From the NCBI RefSeq assembly GCF_964340395.1, contig NC_135569.1:12775019-12839018 (forward strand): DNA of 64,000 nucleotides, given 5' to 3'. This DNA comes from Glandiceps talaboti. Taxonomy: Eukaryota; Hemichordata; Enteropneusta; Spengelidae. The notes under the pieces are model-generated. The model ran no database searches and was not told the origin of the DNA. It saw only the letters and a program-made list of their open reading frames with translations. The position numbers were made by a program, and so were the translations under genes. Positions 1 through 12,811 of this stretch are shown here, piece by piece (the first letter of the stretch is position 1; every line of letters starts with the position of its first letter).

Positions 1-600
1 TAATCAGATTTGGCATCTTACCACAGTATATGTTTAATTTCATGAGAAAAAAATTCTAAGAATTCCGTTGTCAAATTCACAGTGGCACGATATTATATAA
101 AATTTCTGTAACATATCTTATACAGTTTGGAATCACATTTGACATTTTATCTAAAAGTGTAATACACCGACATTTAATTTGGAGAAAGAATTTCTAAGAA
201 TTCTATTGTCAAATTCACAGTGGCATGACATGTAAAATTAGTATAACATATGTCATACAATCTGTAATCAAATTTGACATTTTATCTAAAAGTACTATAC
301 GTTTAATTTTGAGAAAGAATTTGTAAGAATTCCATTGTCAAATTCGCAGTGGCATGACATATAATATTTCTATAACACATCCCATCATGTAATCACATTG
401 ATAGTTTATCTAAAAGTACTATATGTTTCATTTTTAAAAAGAATTTCTAAGAATTCTATTGTTAAATTCACAGTGGCATAACATATACAATTTCTGTAGC
501 ATATCTCGTCATACAATTTGCAATCATATTTGGCATTTTATATAAAGGTTTAATATACTTAGTTTAATTTTGAAGATGAATGAATGGCACAGTCATTTTA
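1..600. repeat. Degenerate ~124-138-bp tandem repeat
   Basis: TTCTAAGAATTC recurs at 54, 192, ~321 (TTGTAAGAATTC) and 445, each followed by TGTCAAATTCACAGTGGCA-like sequence and preceded by TTTATCTAAAAGT. There are four to five diverged copies; the array may start before the window. Confidence 0.7.
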
Positions 601-1029
601 ACAATGTCACAATTTTACAATTTGTGATTTCGTTTGACATTTTACCTTGTATACATCCCAGATGACTACATTTTTTATTTACCAAGGATAAAGACATGAT
701 TGATAAATTTCAAAATACAAATATCAGATGTCATCCATCAAATTAGATCAGTTATATATAAAATGTCTAATCATGATGTTTACGTAAAGTGAGGACACAC
801 AGACACATTCAAGCTATAGCTCAGTCATCATGACGTCAGACGTACAAAATTGACCTATTTTGAACATATATAGTTTCCTAAATTTTCATCCAATTTGCCT
901 CATATATAGCATACTATTAAAAACTAGTATTATTTTCATAATTCTGAAACATGTCAAAAGAGAAGTATGTTTCATAGGCCAGCTCACAAAAAACAGAGAC
1001 AATTATAAACAAACAAACAACCAAAAGCC

Positions 1030-1072
<43 letters not shown>

Positions 1073-1315
1073 TAGACAGAGACAGACATATGGACAGACA
1101 CAAACAAACAAATAAACAAACAAACAAACAAACAATACAGACAGACTGACAGAGACAGTCATACATACATACATACATACATACATACATACATACATGC
1201 ATACACACACACATACATACATACATACATACATACATACATACACACACACACATACATACATACATACATACATATATACATTCATACATACACACAC
1301 ACATATACCATACAT

Positions 1316-1374
<59 letters not shown>

Positions 1375-1410
1375 GCCAGCCAGACAGCCACAAATAAACA
1401 AACAAACAAA
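1030..1410. repeat. Compound microsatellite (GACA)n, (CATA)n, (CAGA)n
   Basis: GACA run at 1030-1070, AAAC steps near 1105-1135, CATA/CA runs at 1160-1311 and a CAGA run at 1316-1376. The long open frames in all phases here are artefacts of the repeat. Confidence 0.9.
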
Positions 1411-3895
1411 CAACTGTAAGTCGATCACAATACAAAGTATCCCTGAAATTATGATTTGCTTTCTTTAACAGTATCACTCATTTCCTTTAATGTTTTCTCA
1501 AACTTTTCTCTACTTTTTAGGGATTTAATAACAGATATATTGAACACTAATGATACCGAATATATGTAATTCATGCCTAGATATACATATATTACACATT
1601 GGTAAAATGAATACAAACATTTGACAATCCAACACATTTCACAGTTGGTTAGATTGATAGATGAATGTCATACGATGCTATAAGTTGTCAATAAAATATT
1701 TGTAATTTTATAGTAAATTTCTAAAAATTACGCAGTACATTTAGACATGTAAAGGATATTTTGGGGGTATAATGTAAAGATGAGCTACAGAATAGTGAAC
1801 TTTTTGTGACATTTAAAAAAAAATTAATGTAATTTGTACAGAACACTTTATTTCCTTCATAAATATTAAACTGTACTGCAATGTCCTCTTCGCTAATAAA
1901 TTCCTCGGTAAAACAATGAACATCAACTCTTCCAATCTATAGTGATAGTTATAAGTTTGTAAATTCGTTCAATTTTGTAAAAATTTTCATTTCAAATATT
2001 TCTTGATGCAAATTTCCACAACTCTTGTCATTATTTCACTGCGGTCTCACATACATGTACAGACCTGTGTTAATAATGACTAGAGTCAAGATGACAATTT
2101 TAAAGTAATTTCATGTCTGGTGTTTGGTATATAGTTTATGCTTCAGTCTGTCAGGTGTAACACTAACAGATATATACATGTACAGGCCAATGACTTCTCA
2201 GCTATGCTGAAACTGCAGCCCTGGCTGAATCCATGACTCCACCACTATACATTTGTTTGGCAATAGCACTAACAGAGTCACAGATTCACCCAGTTTTAAT
2301 AATAAACAGACTAAGTTCTAGCTCTCAGGGTCAGCTTCTCAATAATATCCATGATTAATATCAATGTTTATATCAACTGTGGTTAGCAGATAAAATCTTC
2401 CTGAGTTCGTCTGATTTCTAATCACGGATATCAATATCCTCCACCACAATCACAAACATTATAGACATTACACTATATGTCATATTGTATTTTTAGTTGC
2501 CTACCTTATCTAGTTAAAATAAAAATACTTCAGAAAGCCACCAACATGCACAACATACCTCAATCTTCTACCATTACATTACTGTACACTCGTTAGCTTA
2601 GAGGCATATCAATTTGGAAATGACACTAAAGATCTCCTCCATCAAGGACAAGGCAGTAGGGATTCCAGCCACAATGTCCTTGGTTACACTGATGACTGTG
2701 TGTGCCAATTGTGTTGGCCAAGTACAAACTCACGATGATATCATACCATAGATATGAAGTAAAGATTACCTCCCTTATGCCAACACAATGACAGGCATAG
2801 ATAGCTGGATTAACAAACTAACTGTTTTTTATCTGTTGATCTATTCAATGGATACATTCCAGCGTTGTCAGATCTAGCCATGTTTGATATAACCCACTGG
2901 TTTGACCTTAACGACCCATTATACAACACAGCACAGTCAGCAAACTTTAACCTTTATAACGATTATCTTGTCATTCCAACGATAATCAAAATAACGGCTG
3001 ATAAAAGACACATTTTACACATATCCCCCCCCTAAACATACACCCCCCCCTCAAATATACAAAATATTGACAATCGTAAAATTTGAGTGAATATTACTAG
3101 TAAATAATAATCAAAGGACAGAAATATTTCAATTATTTTGTTTATCTATCATAACTTTAGCTGGTGGTGGCCAAACACTTGTAAACTATGGAATCAGCCA
3201 AGTGTCTTGACATGCAGTGTGCTTCCATGCTAGCTAGTACTATCTTGAAACATTTTTCTAATACTAGTATTATGAATTGGGTTCAAACTTAAAGCTATCC
3301 TGTTTGCTTGTTTGTTTGTTTGTTTGTTTGTTTGTTTGTTCAATCATATTTATTTCAAAACACTGGTCCACACGCCATGAACATTTTTTTTTTCATTTTC
3401 ACAGAAAATTATGATCTCACAAAATGTGAATTGTGTAGCATATTTATCATATTCTGTAACTACATAAGATATATCAACTTCTATCTTAATTCTTGTCATC
3501 AAGGGATCCAGAGTCATGCAGACATCTGTAAATATGATGAAACAGATAACTAAAGTTTACTCCCCAGTACCCGTCCTCAATTCCCGGCCTCAACCGAGTC
3601 AAATAAAAGTTGGCACATAAGTTGCGTGCATACCACGAAAATCAGGTGAATGAAAAAATCCACCATATCAGAAAAGTCAGAGATTACGAACCTCTGGCTC
3701 ATAATTACAGTAGGGTGACACCTTAGGATATATATCAGTTACTTGGTTACTCAGTACTGCAATCCACAACTGTCAAAAATGTCATCTTTCGCTTAAGTCA
3801 AACACTGAATGCTAGAATATTGTGGAAAGGAAAAATCCACAATATTAAAGTATAAAATCAGATAATTCAGAGATTACAGAATAATTCTAGCTAAT
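1411..3895. other. No gene seen; two simple tracts
   Basis: AT-rich unique sequence with many stops in all frames. It contains C-runs at ~3025-3052 and a (TTTG)n tract at 3304-3340. Nothing else was recognised. Confidence 0.5.
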
Positions 3896-3919
3896 AATCA
3901 CTAGTCTCGATGCCAACCA

Positions 3920-4095
3920 CGTAAATGGTGGTGTAAATCATAACGATATCGTATAGGAACTAGCTAGACTATGTGAGTGGAGGTGTAAATCATAACAATA
4001 CCATATAGGGACTAGACTACATGTGAGTGGAGGTGTAAATCGTAATGATAAGTATATACTGATATTGGGACTGGACTATGTGGGTGGAGGTATTC
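3920..4095 (-). repeat. Inverted, decayed copies of the 7.5-kb minisatellite
   Basis: About three units of GTGAGTGGAGGTGTAAAT with AACGATATCGTATAGGAACT-like spacers are the reverse complement of the 46/48-bp unit at 7525-8414. They are more diverged than the main array, so older or no longer homogenised. Confidence 0.65.
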
Positions 4096-4164
4096 GAGAA
4101 AGAAAAAAAAATCACAAAAATTGTGAAATAGTGGATGCGGAGACTGATATCAACTTAAAAAGAC

Positions 4165-4305
4165 ACTCTAAAACTGTTCTTCCAATCCTTAATGGTCTTA
4201 CATCTGATAGGAAGAAATAAATAACACCGAGACAATTTGGAAAACAATGGAAAACCTGAACTAGACACTAACATAGAAAAAAGTATAATAAAATAAAATA
4301 AAAAA
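4165..4305 (+). repeat. Dispersed repeat, copy 1 (SINE-like, A-rich end)
   Basis: ACTGTTCTTCCAA, TACATCTGATAGGAAGAAA and GGAAAACAATGGAAAAC recur in the same order at 10018-10145. Both copies end in A-rich DNA (here AATAAAATAAAATAAAAA). No RNA polymerase III boxes were confirmed. Confidence 0.45.
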
Positions 4306-4978
4306 TCTACCTACCCCACCTATTCTAAAATCGAGCATATCCGGAACCACACAATTTTTGTTATTAGGCCTTTAGTGTAAAATCAAGAGACAGACAATTG
4401 CTACTGACCAGATGACTTTGACCATGATAATCACCTGTATGAGAGTACTTCCAATTTAGAACTGATAGAGATTAACCACCACAATGGACACACTGTCTAT
4501 ATGGGAGTCGTTAATACTAGCTGTCCTTCTAGGTGGAATATTGCCAAAAGGTGATGATAACACACACAAAGTAGTTTCTGAGTACTCACAACACAATCTA
4601 TGTAATGACATTGATGGAATTTACTCGGATCAACCCAAAACATTCCACAATTTACATGTAATGTTACCTAACAATAACCAGACTGTTCAAAAACAATTTG
4701 GAATGTTAACTATGCCAATTATGACAATTGTGACAAACTTTTAAAAACATCTATGTAGATTTCATATTAAGATATAATTCAAATTTAGAGTATGAAGTTT
4801 TTTTTTTAATTATAATATATTCCAAAGTTAACAATCTATAATTTGAAAAATTGGTTAAAATTAATATATCAAACCAAAATACAGTACGAAATAATACAAG
4901 TCAACTGCCTAAAGCCAGCTGAGAGCAGATTGTTCACTTAACAGCACAGTAATGTATTTGCGTTTATCAATGGTGTGA

Positions 4979-5257
4979 TACCACATATCCCACAATGCAT
5001 CATTCAAGATGGTAGGTTTGCAAGTTCTGCCTTGGTTACAGTATAATAATATGGTACCACATTTCCCATAATGCATGATTCAAAATGGTGGGTTAGAAAG
5101 TTCAAGATTGTTTGAAGTTTATGAATGGAATTACAATGTACACCACATTTCCCACAATGCCCCATTCAAGATGGTAGGCTTAAAAGTTCTCTATTGGTTC
5201 CAGTTCATTCACAGCTTTTCACCACATTTCCCATAATGCGTCATTGAAGATGGTGGC
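4979..5257 (+). promoter_or_regulatory. Four-copy repeat carrying ZNF143-like and YY1-like motifs
   Basis: A 38-bp block repeats at 4979, 5055, 5141 and 5220. Each holds ACCACATTTCCCAYAATGC (close to the ZNF143/Staf site ACTACAATTCCCATAATGC), followed 8-9 bases later by AAGATGGTGG (close to the YY1 site AAGATGGCGGC). The spacers differ (76, 86 and 79 bp), so only the motif block is kept. CTATAAAT follows at 5262. Whether this is functional is unknown. Confidence 0.4.
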
Positions 5258-5281
5258 ACTCCCTATAAATTCAAGTATACA

Positions 5282-5611
5282 ATGTGCATTTCAATGGTTG
5301 CTATACTTATAGAAGATGGGTGTGAAAAATTCAGTTCCTATGGTAAACAAAGCCTCGTCTCCCATAAACATTTGTCCAGTCTTTTTGATGAAATATGTCG
5401 CTATGTAGACAGAAGACAACCATCACTTGTTGAGCAATCTTCCAGTTCACCTCGTGCCAATAATACAGGTCGACTGAAGGGAACGGCCTTTGAGCAGATA
5501 TTCTGCCAATCTAAACATGACGTGACTAGCAATGTAGTAAACATCTCAACTAAGTGCCAAGTGCCCTATTTTCTTATATTCTCGACAGTTTTTAGTTCTT
5601 GGAATAGTTGA
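5282..5611 (+). CDS. Doubtful ORF downstream of a TATA-like site
   Basis: A 109-residue frame (MCISMVAILIEDG...SSSSPRANNTGRLKG...SSWNS) beginning 18 bp after CTATAAAT (5262-5269) and directly after the four ZNF143/YY1-like units. No homology, domain or splice pattern is recognised, and the ATG is too close to the TATA-like box to be in its own transcript. It is listed because it is the longest non-repetitive frame in the first 35 kb. Confidence 0.15.
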   Translation: MCISMVAILIEDGCEKFSSYGKQSLVSHKHLSSLFDEICRYVDRRQPSLVEQSSSSPRANNTGRLKGTAFEQIFCQSKHDVTSNVVNISTKCQVPYFLIFSTVFSSWNS

Positions 5612-5739
5612 GTTGATATATATGGTGGACCTGACTTTCTAAGATCTCTCCATGAGACAGAGATCATAGAAAATCAAACCCACCATGTAGACTATTCTTG
5701 GAATGGCAACATCCCTACCCTTAGGGTAGATTGAAGTTT

Positions 5740-6085
5740 GGATAAGGAAAGTTTATTGAGAACTTCAGATTAATTTGCAGAAGATGAGTGCTCTAGTTTG
5801 GTTAAGGAAAGTTGAGGGCTCAAGTTCGATTTACGAAAGTTGAGAGTTTTAATTCAATTGAGGAAAGATAAATAACTTTAATTTGGTTTAGAAAAGTTGA
5901 CAGCTCCAGTTGATTTACAAACAAGAGAACACCACTTCGGTTTAGGAAAGTTGAGAGCTCTAGATCGGTTTATAAAAGATGACACATTGACAGCTCTAGT
6001 CCTGTTTAGGAAAGATGAGAACTCTAGTTCGGTTTAGGAAAGATAAGAACTCTAATCTGGTTTATGAAAGTTGATAGCTCTATAA
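5740..6085. repeat. Degenerate ~29-bp tandem repeat
   Basis: Variants of GGTTTAGGAAAGTTGAGAGC TCTAGTT recur about ten times with drifting spacing. No frame is kept open, so it is non-coding. Confidence 0.6.
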
Positions 6086-6529
6086 ATTACTTGTAGGTAT
6101 TTCAATTCAAAGTCTTATCGATTCTTCCACACAACAGACACATACTTTTAATCGCTACATGCACACAGTGACAACGACCTAAAAACGGATGACTAAGTTC
6201 GAATAAAAGAATGTTGTCCTCAAACCCATATACCATGCAGAGTATAACTCCCACATGTTATCCTTGGCATTTAATGACCTATTTCATGTCGTTCATATTC
6301 CAAACTTTCTCAAATTTACAATGTATCTAATTATTGTGAGATTAGAAGTCTATCGATTCCATGGAAATACTGTTTCTATTATTATAATCATATTAATTTA
6401 AATTTTCTCTCTTTTGTGTAACTGATTGGTTCACTGGTTCCTGCATATTTCTATTTTAAAGCAAAGGTGATAGAAGGTCAGAGCTGTGACACATTTAGGA
6501 AAATGTAATGGATTTGAGGTTGACAGTGT

Positions 6530-6577
6530 GAGTGTCTGTCTGTGTCTGTGTCTGTTTCTGTGTACATTGTATATGTA

Positions 6578-6615
<38 letters not shown>

Positions 6616-6855
6616 AACATATGTATGTTTGTCATTCTGTAGGTATATACATATGTCTTTATGTTTTAGTGCATTTGTGTAATGTCTGTGTGTGCGTACG
6701 TACATGTGTGCATGTGTGTGTGCATGTATGCATGCATATGTATGTGTGTGTGTGTGTGTATTTGAGCATATATTGTATGTTTGCCATTCTGTAGGTATAT
6801 GTCTTTATAAAATGTAAGTATGTGTTTGCCTAAATTCTGTGGGTGGGTGTGCATG

Positions 6856-6931
<76 letters not shown>

Positions 6932-7020
6932 CATGTGTGCGTGCCTGCGTACATGCATGTATGTATGTATGTATATGTGTGTGCATGTACATCTGTCAGT
7001 CTGTGTTTGTCTGTCAGCAG
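6530..7020. repeat. (GT)n-rich compound microsatellite
   Basis: GT runs at 6581-6612 and 6858-6925 with GTAT/GCAT interruptions between. All the overlapping long frames of Cys-Val or His-Thr are artefacts. Confidence 0.9.
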
Positions 7021-7524
7021 TACTAAAGGATCACAGAGTGGAGGCATTCAGATAATTTAATAATTTGTTCCACTTGATCACCATCCCATTATCTTTAGTG
7101 AGACCTAGTCTCATAAATTACAATGATATACATCACTCATATAGTCATGGAAAACTACTTAACATTTACAGAGTGTGCACTCATCCAGAAATCTAATTAG
7201 CAGTTGCTATAGCGACACAATTCTTGTTTTATTAAACAAGTAGTGTGAATTATGTGGATATTTAATATACATGTCAGTCACTCATACCAATGTCATTAAT
7301 TGTAAGGATCTTGTAAACAATGGCTGCAGTTTACTGTTAGCCTAGAATTCTTTATTTTATCTTGTGTATACATTAGGTGACTTTAGCTTTAGGTAGTAAA
7401 TTTTAAGGAGCATGCTTCGTACATTTTTGAGGGTTATAGTTTAACCTGTCTATGAATAAAGTACTTGTAGCATTCTAGTTTACTGGAGCATACATAATTA
7501 TTATTTGCTATCGGGAATATATTC

Positions 7525-8414
7525 TAGTTCCTATATGGTATCGTTACCATTTACACCTCCACTCACATAGTCTAGTTCCTGCAGTATCATTACCATTTAC
7601 ACCTCCACTCACATAGTCTAGTTCCTGCAGTATCATTACCATTTACACCTCCACTCACATAGTCTAGTTCCTATACGGTATCGTTACCATTTACACCTCC
7701 ACTCACATAGTCTAGTTCCTATACAGTATCGTTACCATTTACACCTCCACTCACATAGTCTAGTTCCTATACAGTATCGTTACCATTTACACCTCCACTC
7801 ACATAGTCTAGTTCCTATACAGTATCGTTACCATTTACACCTCCACTCACATAGTCTAGTTCCTGCAGTATCATTACCATTTACACCTCCACTCACATAG
7901 CCTAGTTCCTATACAGTATCGTTACCATTTACACCTCCACTCACATAGTCTAGTTCCTATACAGTATCGTTACCATTTACACCTCCACTCACATAGTCTA
8001 GTTCCTATACAGTATCATTACCATTTACACCTCCACTCACATAGTCTAGTTCCTATACAGTATCATTACCATTTACACCTCCACTCACATAGTCTAGTTC
8101 CTATACAGTATCATTACCATTTACACCTCCACTCACATAGTCTAGTTCCTGCAGTATCGTTACCATTTACACCTCCACTCACATAGTCTAGTTCCTATAC
8201 AGTATCGTTACCATTTACACCTCCACTCACATAGTCTAGTTCCTATACAGTATCATTACCATTTACACCTCCACTCACATAGTCTAGTTCCTATACAGTA
8301 TCATTACCATTTACACCTCCACTCACATAGTCTAGTTCCTATACAGTATCATTACCATTTACACCTCCACTCACATAGTCTAGTTCTTATACGGTATCGT
8401 TACCATTTACACCT
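7525..8414 (+). repeat. 19-copy 46/48-bp minisatellite
   Basis: Units begin TAGTTCCT and contain TTACCATTTACACCTCCACT then CACATAGTC. Starts were traced at 7525, 7573, 7619, 7665, 7713, 7761, 7809, 7857, 7903, 7951, 7999, 8047, 8095, 8143, 8189, 8237, 8285, 8333 and 8381. Units 2, 3, 8 and 14 are 46 bp (TGCAG for TATACAG); the rest are 48 bp. There are few other differences, so the array is young or homogenised. Not CRISPR: there are no unique spacers. Confidence 0.95.
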
Positions 8415-8473
8415 CATTGGCATCCTGACTATTGGGAATACTCCAGCCCAATATTCAGCCATAACTAGATATC

Positions 8474-8621
8474 ATTCCCTAATATTTTTCTTCATTTTCC
8501 AAGAATAATACAAGTGGCCTAAGGGGCCTTGTCACTACAAGTCACTTATAGATGAGTAGTGACAAACCCCTTATGTCACAAGTATTTGCCAGCTAAATGA
8601 AGTAAACTATTGGGGAATAAT
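8474..8621. mobile_element. Palindromic MITE, CCCCAATA family, copy 1
   Basis: Left end CATTCCCTAATATTTTTCTT pairs with right end AATGAAGTAAACTATTGGGG. The inner GTGGCCTAAGGGG and GTCACTAC blocks recur in the 15.2-kb copy. About 150 bp, non-coding. Confidence 0.6.
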
Positions 8622-8871
8622 TTTACCTCTTAAAGCATAATTCATGAAAAATGTGGGGGGAAAATGGAGAATTGGAATGTTTTGATTATTTTGAGCATGA
8701 CAAACGTTGTTATGATGTAGAACAACTAGGGTATATAATCCATATTATCAGTTCAAAGACAATAACTTGGCTTGAGTATGGTATAATAATTAATATCTGA
8801 AGGAACTTCATAAGTATATGACAATATAGAAGTACCCCTCTTATGTGCCCAACTGCCATAACATTGCCTGA

Positions 8872-9063
8872 AGAAAATGTCCAACATCATAAAAACCTAA
8901 GCCAATTTGACATGCCACTGACGCACACAATTTAATTCTAGTGACGCACCAAAATTTGGTGTTCTCCTATCTGTTATTGTGTGTTGACTCACAAGAAATC
9001 TCAGTTTTTATCGTTTTGACTCACAACAACACGGAGAATTTGGCTATTATAGAGGGCACACTG
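8872..9063. mobile_element. Third copy of the hAT-like MITE, left end worn
   Basis: Shares GCCAATTTGACATGCC, CAAAATTTGGTGTTC, TTGACTCACAAGAAAT and the right end AGAGGGCACACTG with the copies at 20.2 and 24.1 kb. The left end has diverged (AAAATGTCC in place of AATGTGTCC). Confidence 0.6.
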
Positions 9064-9069
9064 GTCCTT

Positions 9070-10015
9070 AACATTATATCACAGCTGATCTTTATCAAAG
9101 TATTCTCCAATAAGTATTTTTACACCATGTACAATGGGTTTGGACATTTGAGAAAGTGTATCAAGCCGAGTTTGTTCAAGATGGTGACAATTTCAATTAA
9201 ATCACCCCAGCACAATTGAATTTTACATCAGACTAACTTCACTCAATTTTTATTTACTGACGAAACAAGTGGTTGACCTCACACTGTAAGTTAAACTAAA
9301 AAAAAAAACTTTCAAAGCAAATGTGTACTCTATTTTCACAACGACTTCAGGACTTTAACTGCCATTCATTGAAATCCATATAATTTGGCCTGTTGCAGTA
9401 AACTTTTTAAATACTATTAGTTCAGTCAGTTGTGGTAACCTTTTAAACCCAGTAGTTCTATCACAGTAGAGTGCACCATGAATAGTACGACTACACCCTG
9501 TATACAGGTACAAAAAAAGATAGGTAGTTTTATTGAGTGACACTCCTGTCAACGCAACCACAAGTGGGGTAATTGACGTTAATTGCTCTCCATATAAAGT
9601 TTTAAAATATTTAAGAATCATTTCTTAGATTTCAGTGCTCTTGATATAATGGGGAAGAAATTTGGTGAATTGTACTTAAATGGTTGTTTTGTGGGAACAC
9701 CATAAGGTAGTACAACCTCCTTGCGAACCTAGATTATATAAGGCAAAATGTAAAAAATATTGTTTTTTCCAAAAGGCCTTAAAACAAGTTGTTTGGTTCC
9801 AGTTACCCGACCCCACCTAGATTTTCACTGCCAATCCTAAACTTTTTTATGTAATAGAGAAAAAAAAATAAAATCGCAAAAAAAATTGTAAAGGTGTCGT
9901 GATATTTAATTATGTTTGGGACGCTATCACTGTCAGACCGGACCTAAATTATGCCAGGCAGGTAGAACTGCCCTGTTATGGTGCTGACATCGGTCCTAAG
10001 GAAATCTGTGCAGCA
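9070..10015. other. No gene seen
   Basis: AT-rich sequence with short A-runs (9298-9308, ~9860). One 88-codon minus-strand frame shows no recognisable features. Confidence 0.4.
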
Positions 10016-10017
10016 TA

Positions 10018-10145
10018 ATACTGTTCTTCCAACTGTACTAATGGCTATACATCTGATGAGAAGAAACCAATAACACAGAGGCCATATGGAAAACAACGGA
10101 AAACATTATCTACCTGAACTAGGCTGACCGAACTAAAATGAAATA
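10018..10145 (+). repeat. Dispersed repeat, copy 2
   Basis: Shares TACTGTTCTTCCAACTGTAC, ATACATCTGATGAGAAGAAA and GGAAAACAACGGAAAAC with 4165-4305, with about 75-80% identity by eye. Confidence 0.45.
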
Positions 10146-10149
10146 CAGT

Positions 10150-10330
10150 AAACTAACTTGTATAGCCCAAAGACTTCTATCTGGGGAATGTCTTTCACCA
10201 GAACTCTGTCAAGTCTAACCCAGGTGGACGTTTGCTGCATGGCTTGACAATGTCATTCACCTCTGGCGAGTCTAGCCCAGAGACTTGGCTATATAGCTTG
10301 TATGTAGAGTCAGATAGCATATTAGTGTCT
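10150..10330. repeat. CCCAGAGACTTGG repeat family, first copies
   Basis: TATAGCCCAAAGACTTCTAT at 10161 and TAGCCCAGAGACTTGGCTAT at ~10272 are copies of a motif that recurs, in both orientations, at 18.06-18.4, 19.43, 19.9-20.4, 21.43, 24.3-24.4 and 24.8 kb. Confidence 0.55.
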
Positions 10331-10859
10331 CTAGGCTTCGGTTATATTAAACACAGCCTCGGAATATATCCAGTTGAGACAGTCTGTTGTCTTAAATTTC
10401 CCAAGAGCAAATGGACACCCAACTGGAGAAAGGACTAATTATGTACTGGGTACCTTAGGCGAATAAAAAAAACCTTTTCAGGTAGGCTTTAAAAACTTAA
10501 CACCTTTTAAGTGCAGTTGAGCTGATTACATGCCTGTCAATATCAAGTCAGTGATTTTCACCCAGAGCTAGGTTTCTTTCATTTCAACTGAAGATACATG
10601 TAGCAGAGTCTGTCAACCCACTAACGTGGTTTGAGGTTAAATCAACCATTATGAAGACACCATGGATGCAGGTTTGGCCATTCATGATAAAAACAAACAT
10701 GTTCAGAATAACACACATACCCGCATTCTCAATGAATTTAATAGTCAGTGATAAAGTACTTTCTCATCAACAGGTATTGTAAAGCTGACTTTAACAGTCT
10801 TTTGGGGGGAGGGGGAGTTTGAGAGGGGTGAGAGGGAGGGGAATGGGACTTTTTTGTTG

Positions 10860-11410
10860 GTGATACAAGATGACCTACTCTACTGAGGACAGACATCACT
10901 CTTTTTGAATACCTTCATATCACTTACTTTTATTTTGTTCATGTTTGGAAAAGAGGGGGAGGGGTTTAAGATGATCTCAGCTGGAGCAAATATTACTAGA
11001 ATATGTTCATATCACTTATTTTTTGGTTTGTTGATGTTGAGGAGAGAAGGGTTTAAGACAACCTCAGCCGGGGCAAAGATTACTAGAATATGTTTATATC
11101 ACTTATGTTTGTTTTGCTTTTTGTTGGGGGGGGGGGGGGGGGGGTGAGGGGGAGGGTGTACTGTTAAGATGACCTATACTCATCTAGTGGCAAAGGTGAC
11201 TAGAATATGTTCATCTCACTTAATTTTGTATTGTGTATCTTGGGTGGGGCGAGAGGGGGGTTGAGCTGACCCATACTCAGCTGGTGGCAAAGGTTACTAC
11301 TTGGAGATTCATCTCATTTATAAATTTTTGTTTTGTTTATGTTTGGGAAGGGAGACACTAGAGTTTGAGTTGACCTAGACACAGCTGGTGTCAAAGGTTA
11401 CCGAAGCTGA
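10860..11410. repeat. Degenerate ~100-120-bp tandem repeat with G-runs
   Basis: Blocks such as ACTAGAATATGTTCATATCA and CAGCTGGTGGCAAAGGTTAC recur about five times, separated by G-rich tracts, including an uninterrupted run of about 18 G near 11126. Confidence 0.6.
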
Positions 11411-12482
11411 CTTTCTGTTTTTTTTATAAAGGATAAACACAACAGATTTCCGCTGTCAAAGGAATCCTAGTGGTGTGAACACAAGATTGGTTTTGTGCCA
11501 GCAGAGCTTAGTATACATCAAAACTTTGATGTCTAGTTACTACAGTATAATTTAGATTTTGAAGAGCTGTTAGAACATCAATTAAAGTCTTTTGTACAGA
11601 GAAATTTAGGCCAGTTCATGGATCATGTCACAAGTTACAAGAGTTATGTATGGTTTGATTATGTACAACTATTGAAACAATGGCTCTAATGATTGTATTG
11701 TTTATGAAGTCTCTCATTAGAATACATAGGTAATTATACAGACTAACACAAATCAAAACAACCATTTCAAATGCAATGTTACATTCACTTACCCTGCACT
11801 ACTATCAAATTAATTTCAGTTTAGTGATTACCACCATTGAACACTCTTCTCTTTCATAATATTGATAATAATGACATGAGTGTTGTATGATATATACAAA
11901 ATCACATGAACACATTTATTTTTAAAATGTAATTTTCTGTTTGGAAATTGGGCGTACATGTATAAAAGAGTCACTTTCCAAGTCATTGCCAGTGTACATC
12001 ATCGTAAACCATAGCCCCTTTTACAGCACTGTGCAAGATACATTGTCATTATTTTTGCAGAAATAACAGCCCTGGTTTGCGAGAATGCTAGTGTGATACT
12101 GTGTTAGTTTAGATCTATGCATGGTATCAAATCATCTGAAGAGAGCTGAGCTGGAGATTTGATGTCATGGATGGCACTTAGAAGTATCGGGTATACTCAC
12201 GCTATACGCACTTGTGCTTGAAGTGTTTTCTGCTCTGCACTATTAAACTCACTCTGCTCATCAAAATACAACTGTAGAGAACACCACAAGCATTTGAGTA
12301 CACCACACTGGCAATCAAAATATGTCATGATGGTTCTGTTACAACTAAGCTAGTACATCAATTATGGTACATCTTCAACTAAAACCTGTCAAAACTTCAA
12401 TAATGGTATCAATGTACATATTCTGTAGTAGCTGGTTAATTATACACGTACAACAAGACAATCGGTGTTACATTGTTTGTTT

Positions 12483-12554
<72 letters not shown>
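12483..12554. repeat. (GTC)n(GTT)n trinucleotide tract
   Basis: About 13 GTC units followed by about 11 GTT units. It would read as poly-Ser/poly-Leu on the plus strand, but nothing around it looks coding. Confidence 0.85.
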
Positions 12555-12555
<1 letters not shown>

Positions 12556-12811
12556 TGGGGGTTTTTGTCAATAGTTAGTATCTAAAATGTGAAGGTTAAA
12601 TGAAATAATTTCAAAACTATAATGCAAAGTACAAGAAAATAATGTATGTTAAATTATTGTTTATGATGTTGGGGTTTTTTGTTGTTGTCTTTTTGACGAT
12701 ATGGTTTGTATCTAAATGTGAAAGTTAAATGAAATTATTTCAAAACTGTAATCATTACTTTAAAATCACATCACTTTCCTAGAGATAAAAGTTAACTGAG
12801 TCTGACTCTAA

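Noticed and set aside
917-1477. Long frames of Cys/Val/Tyr/Met or His/Thr/Ile in several phases
   Set aside because: They are translations of GACA/CATA/CAGA microsatellites, open in many frames at once, with no start context or splice sites. The same applies at 6.5-7.0, 39.1, 41.0, 46.2, 59.8 and 62.1 kb.
3308-3553. 81-codon frame after the (TTTG)n tract
   Set aside because: The start lies in the microsatellite and the rest is AT-rich without features.
7525-8414. Regular array that could be taken for CRISPR
   Set aside because: The whole 46/48-bp unit repeats without unique spacers, and the genome is eukaryotic.
12364-12585. Poly-Ser/poly-Leu frame
   Set aside because: Translation of the (GTC)n(GTT)n tract; flanks are not coding-like.
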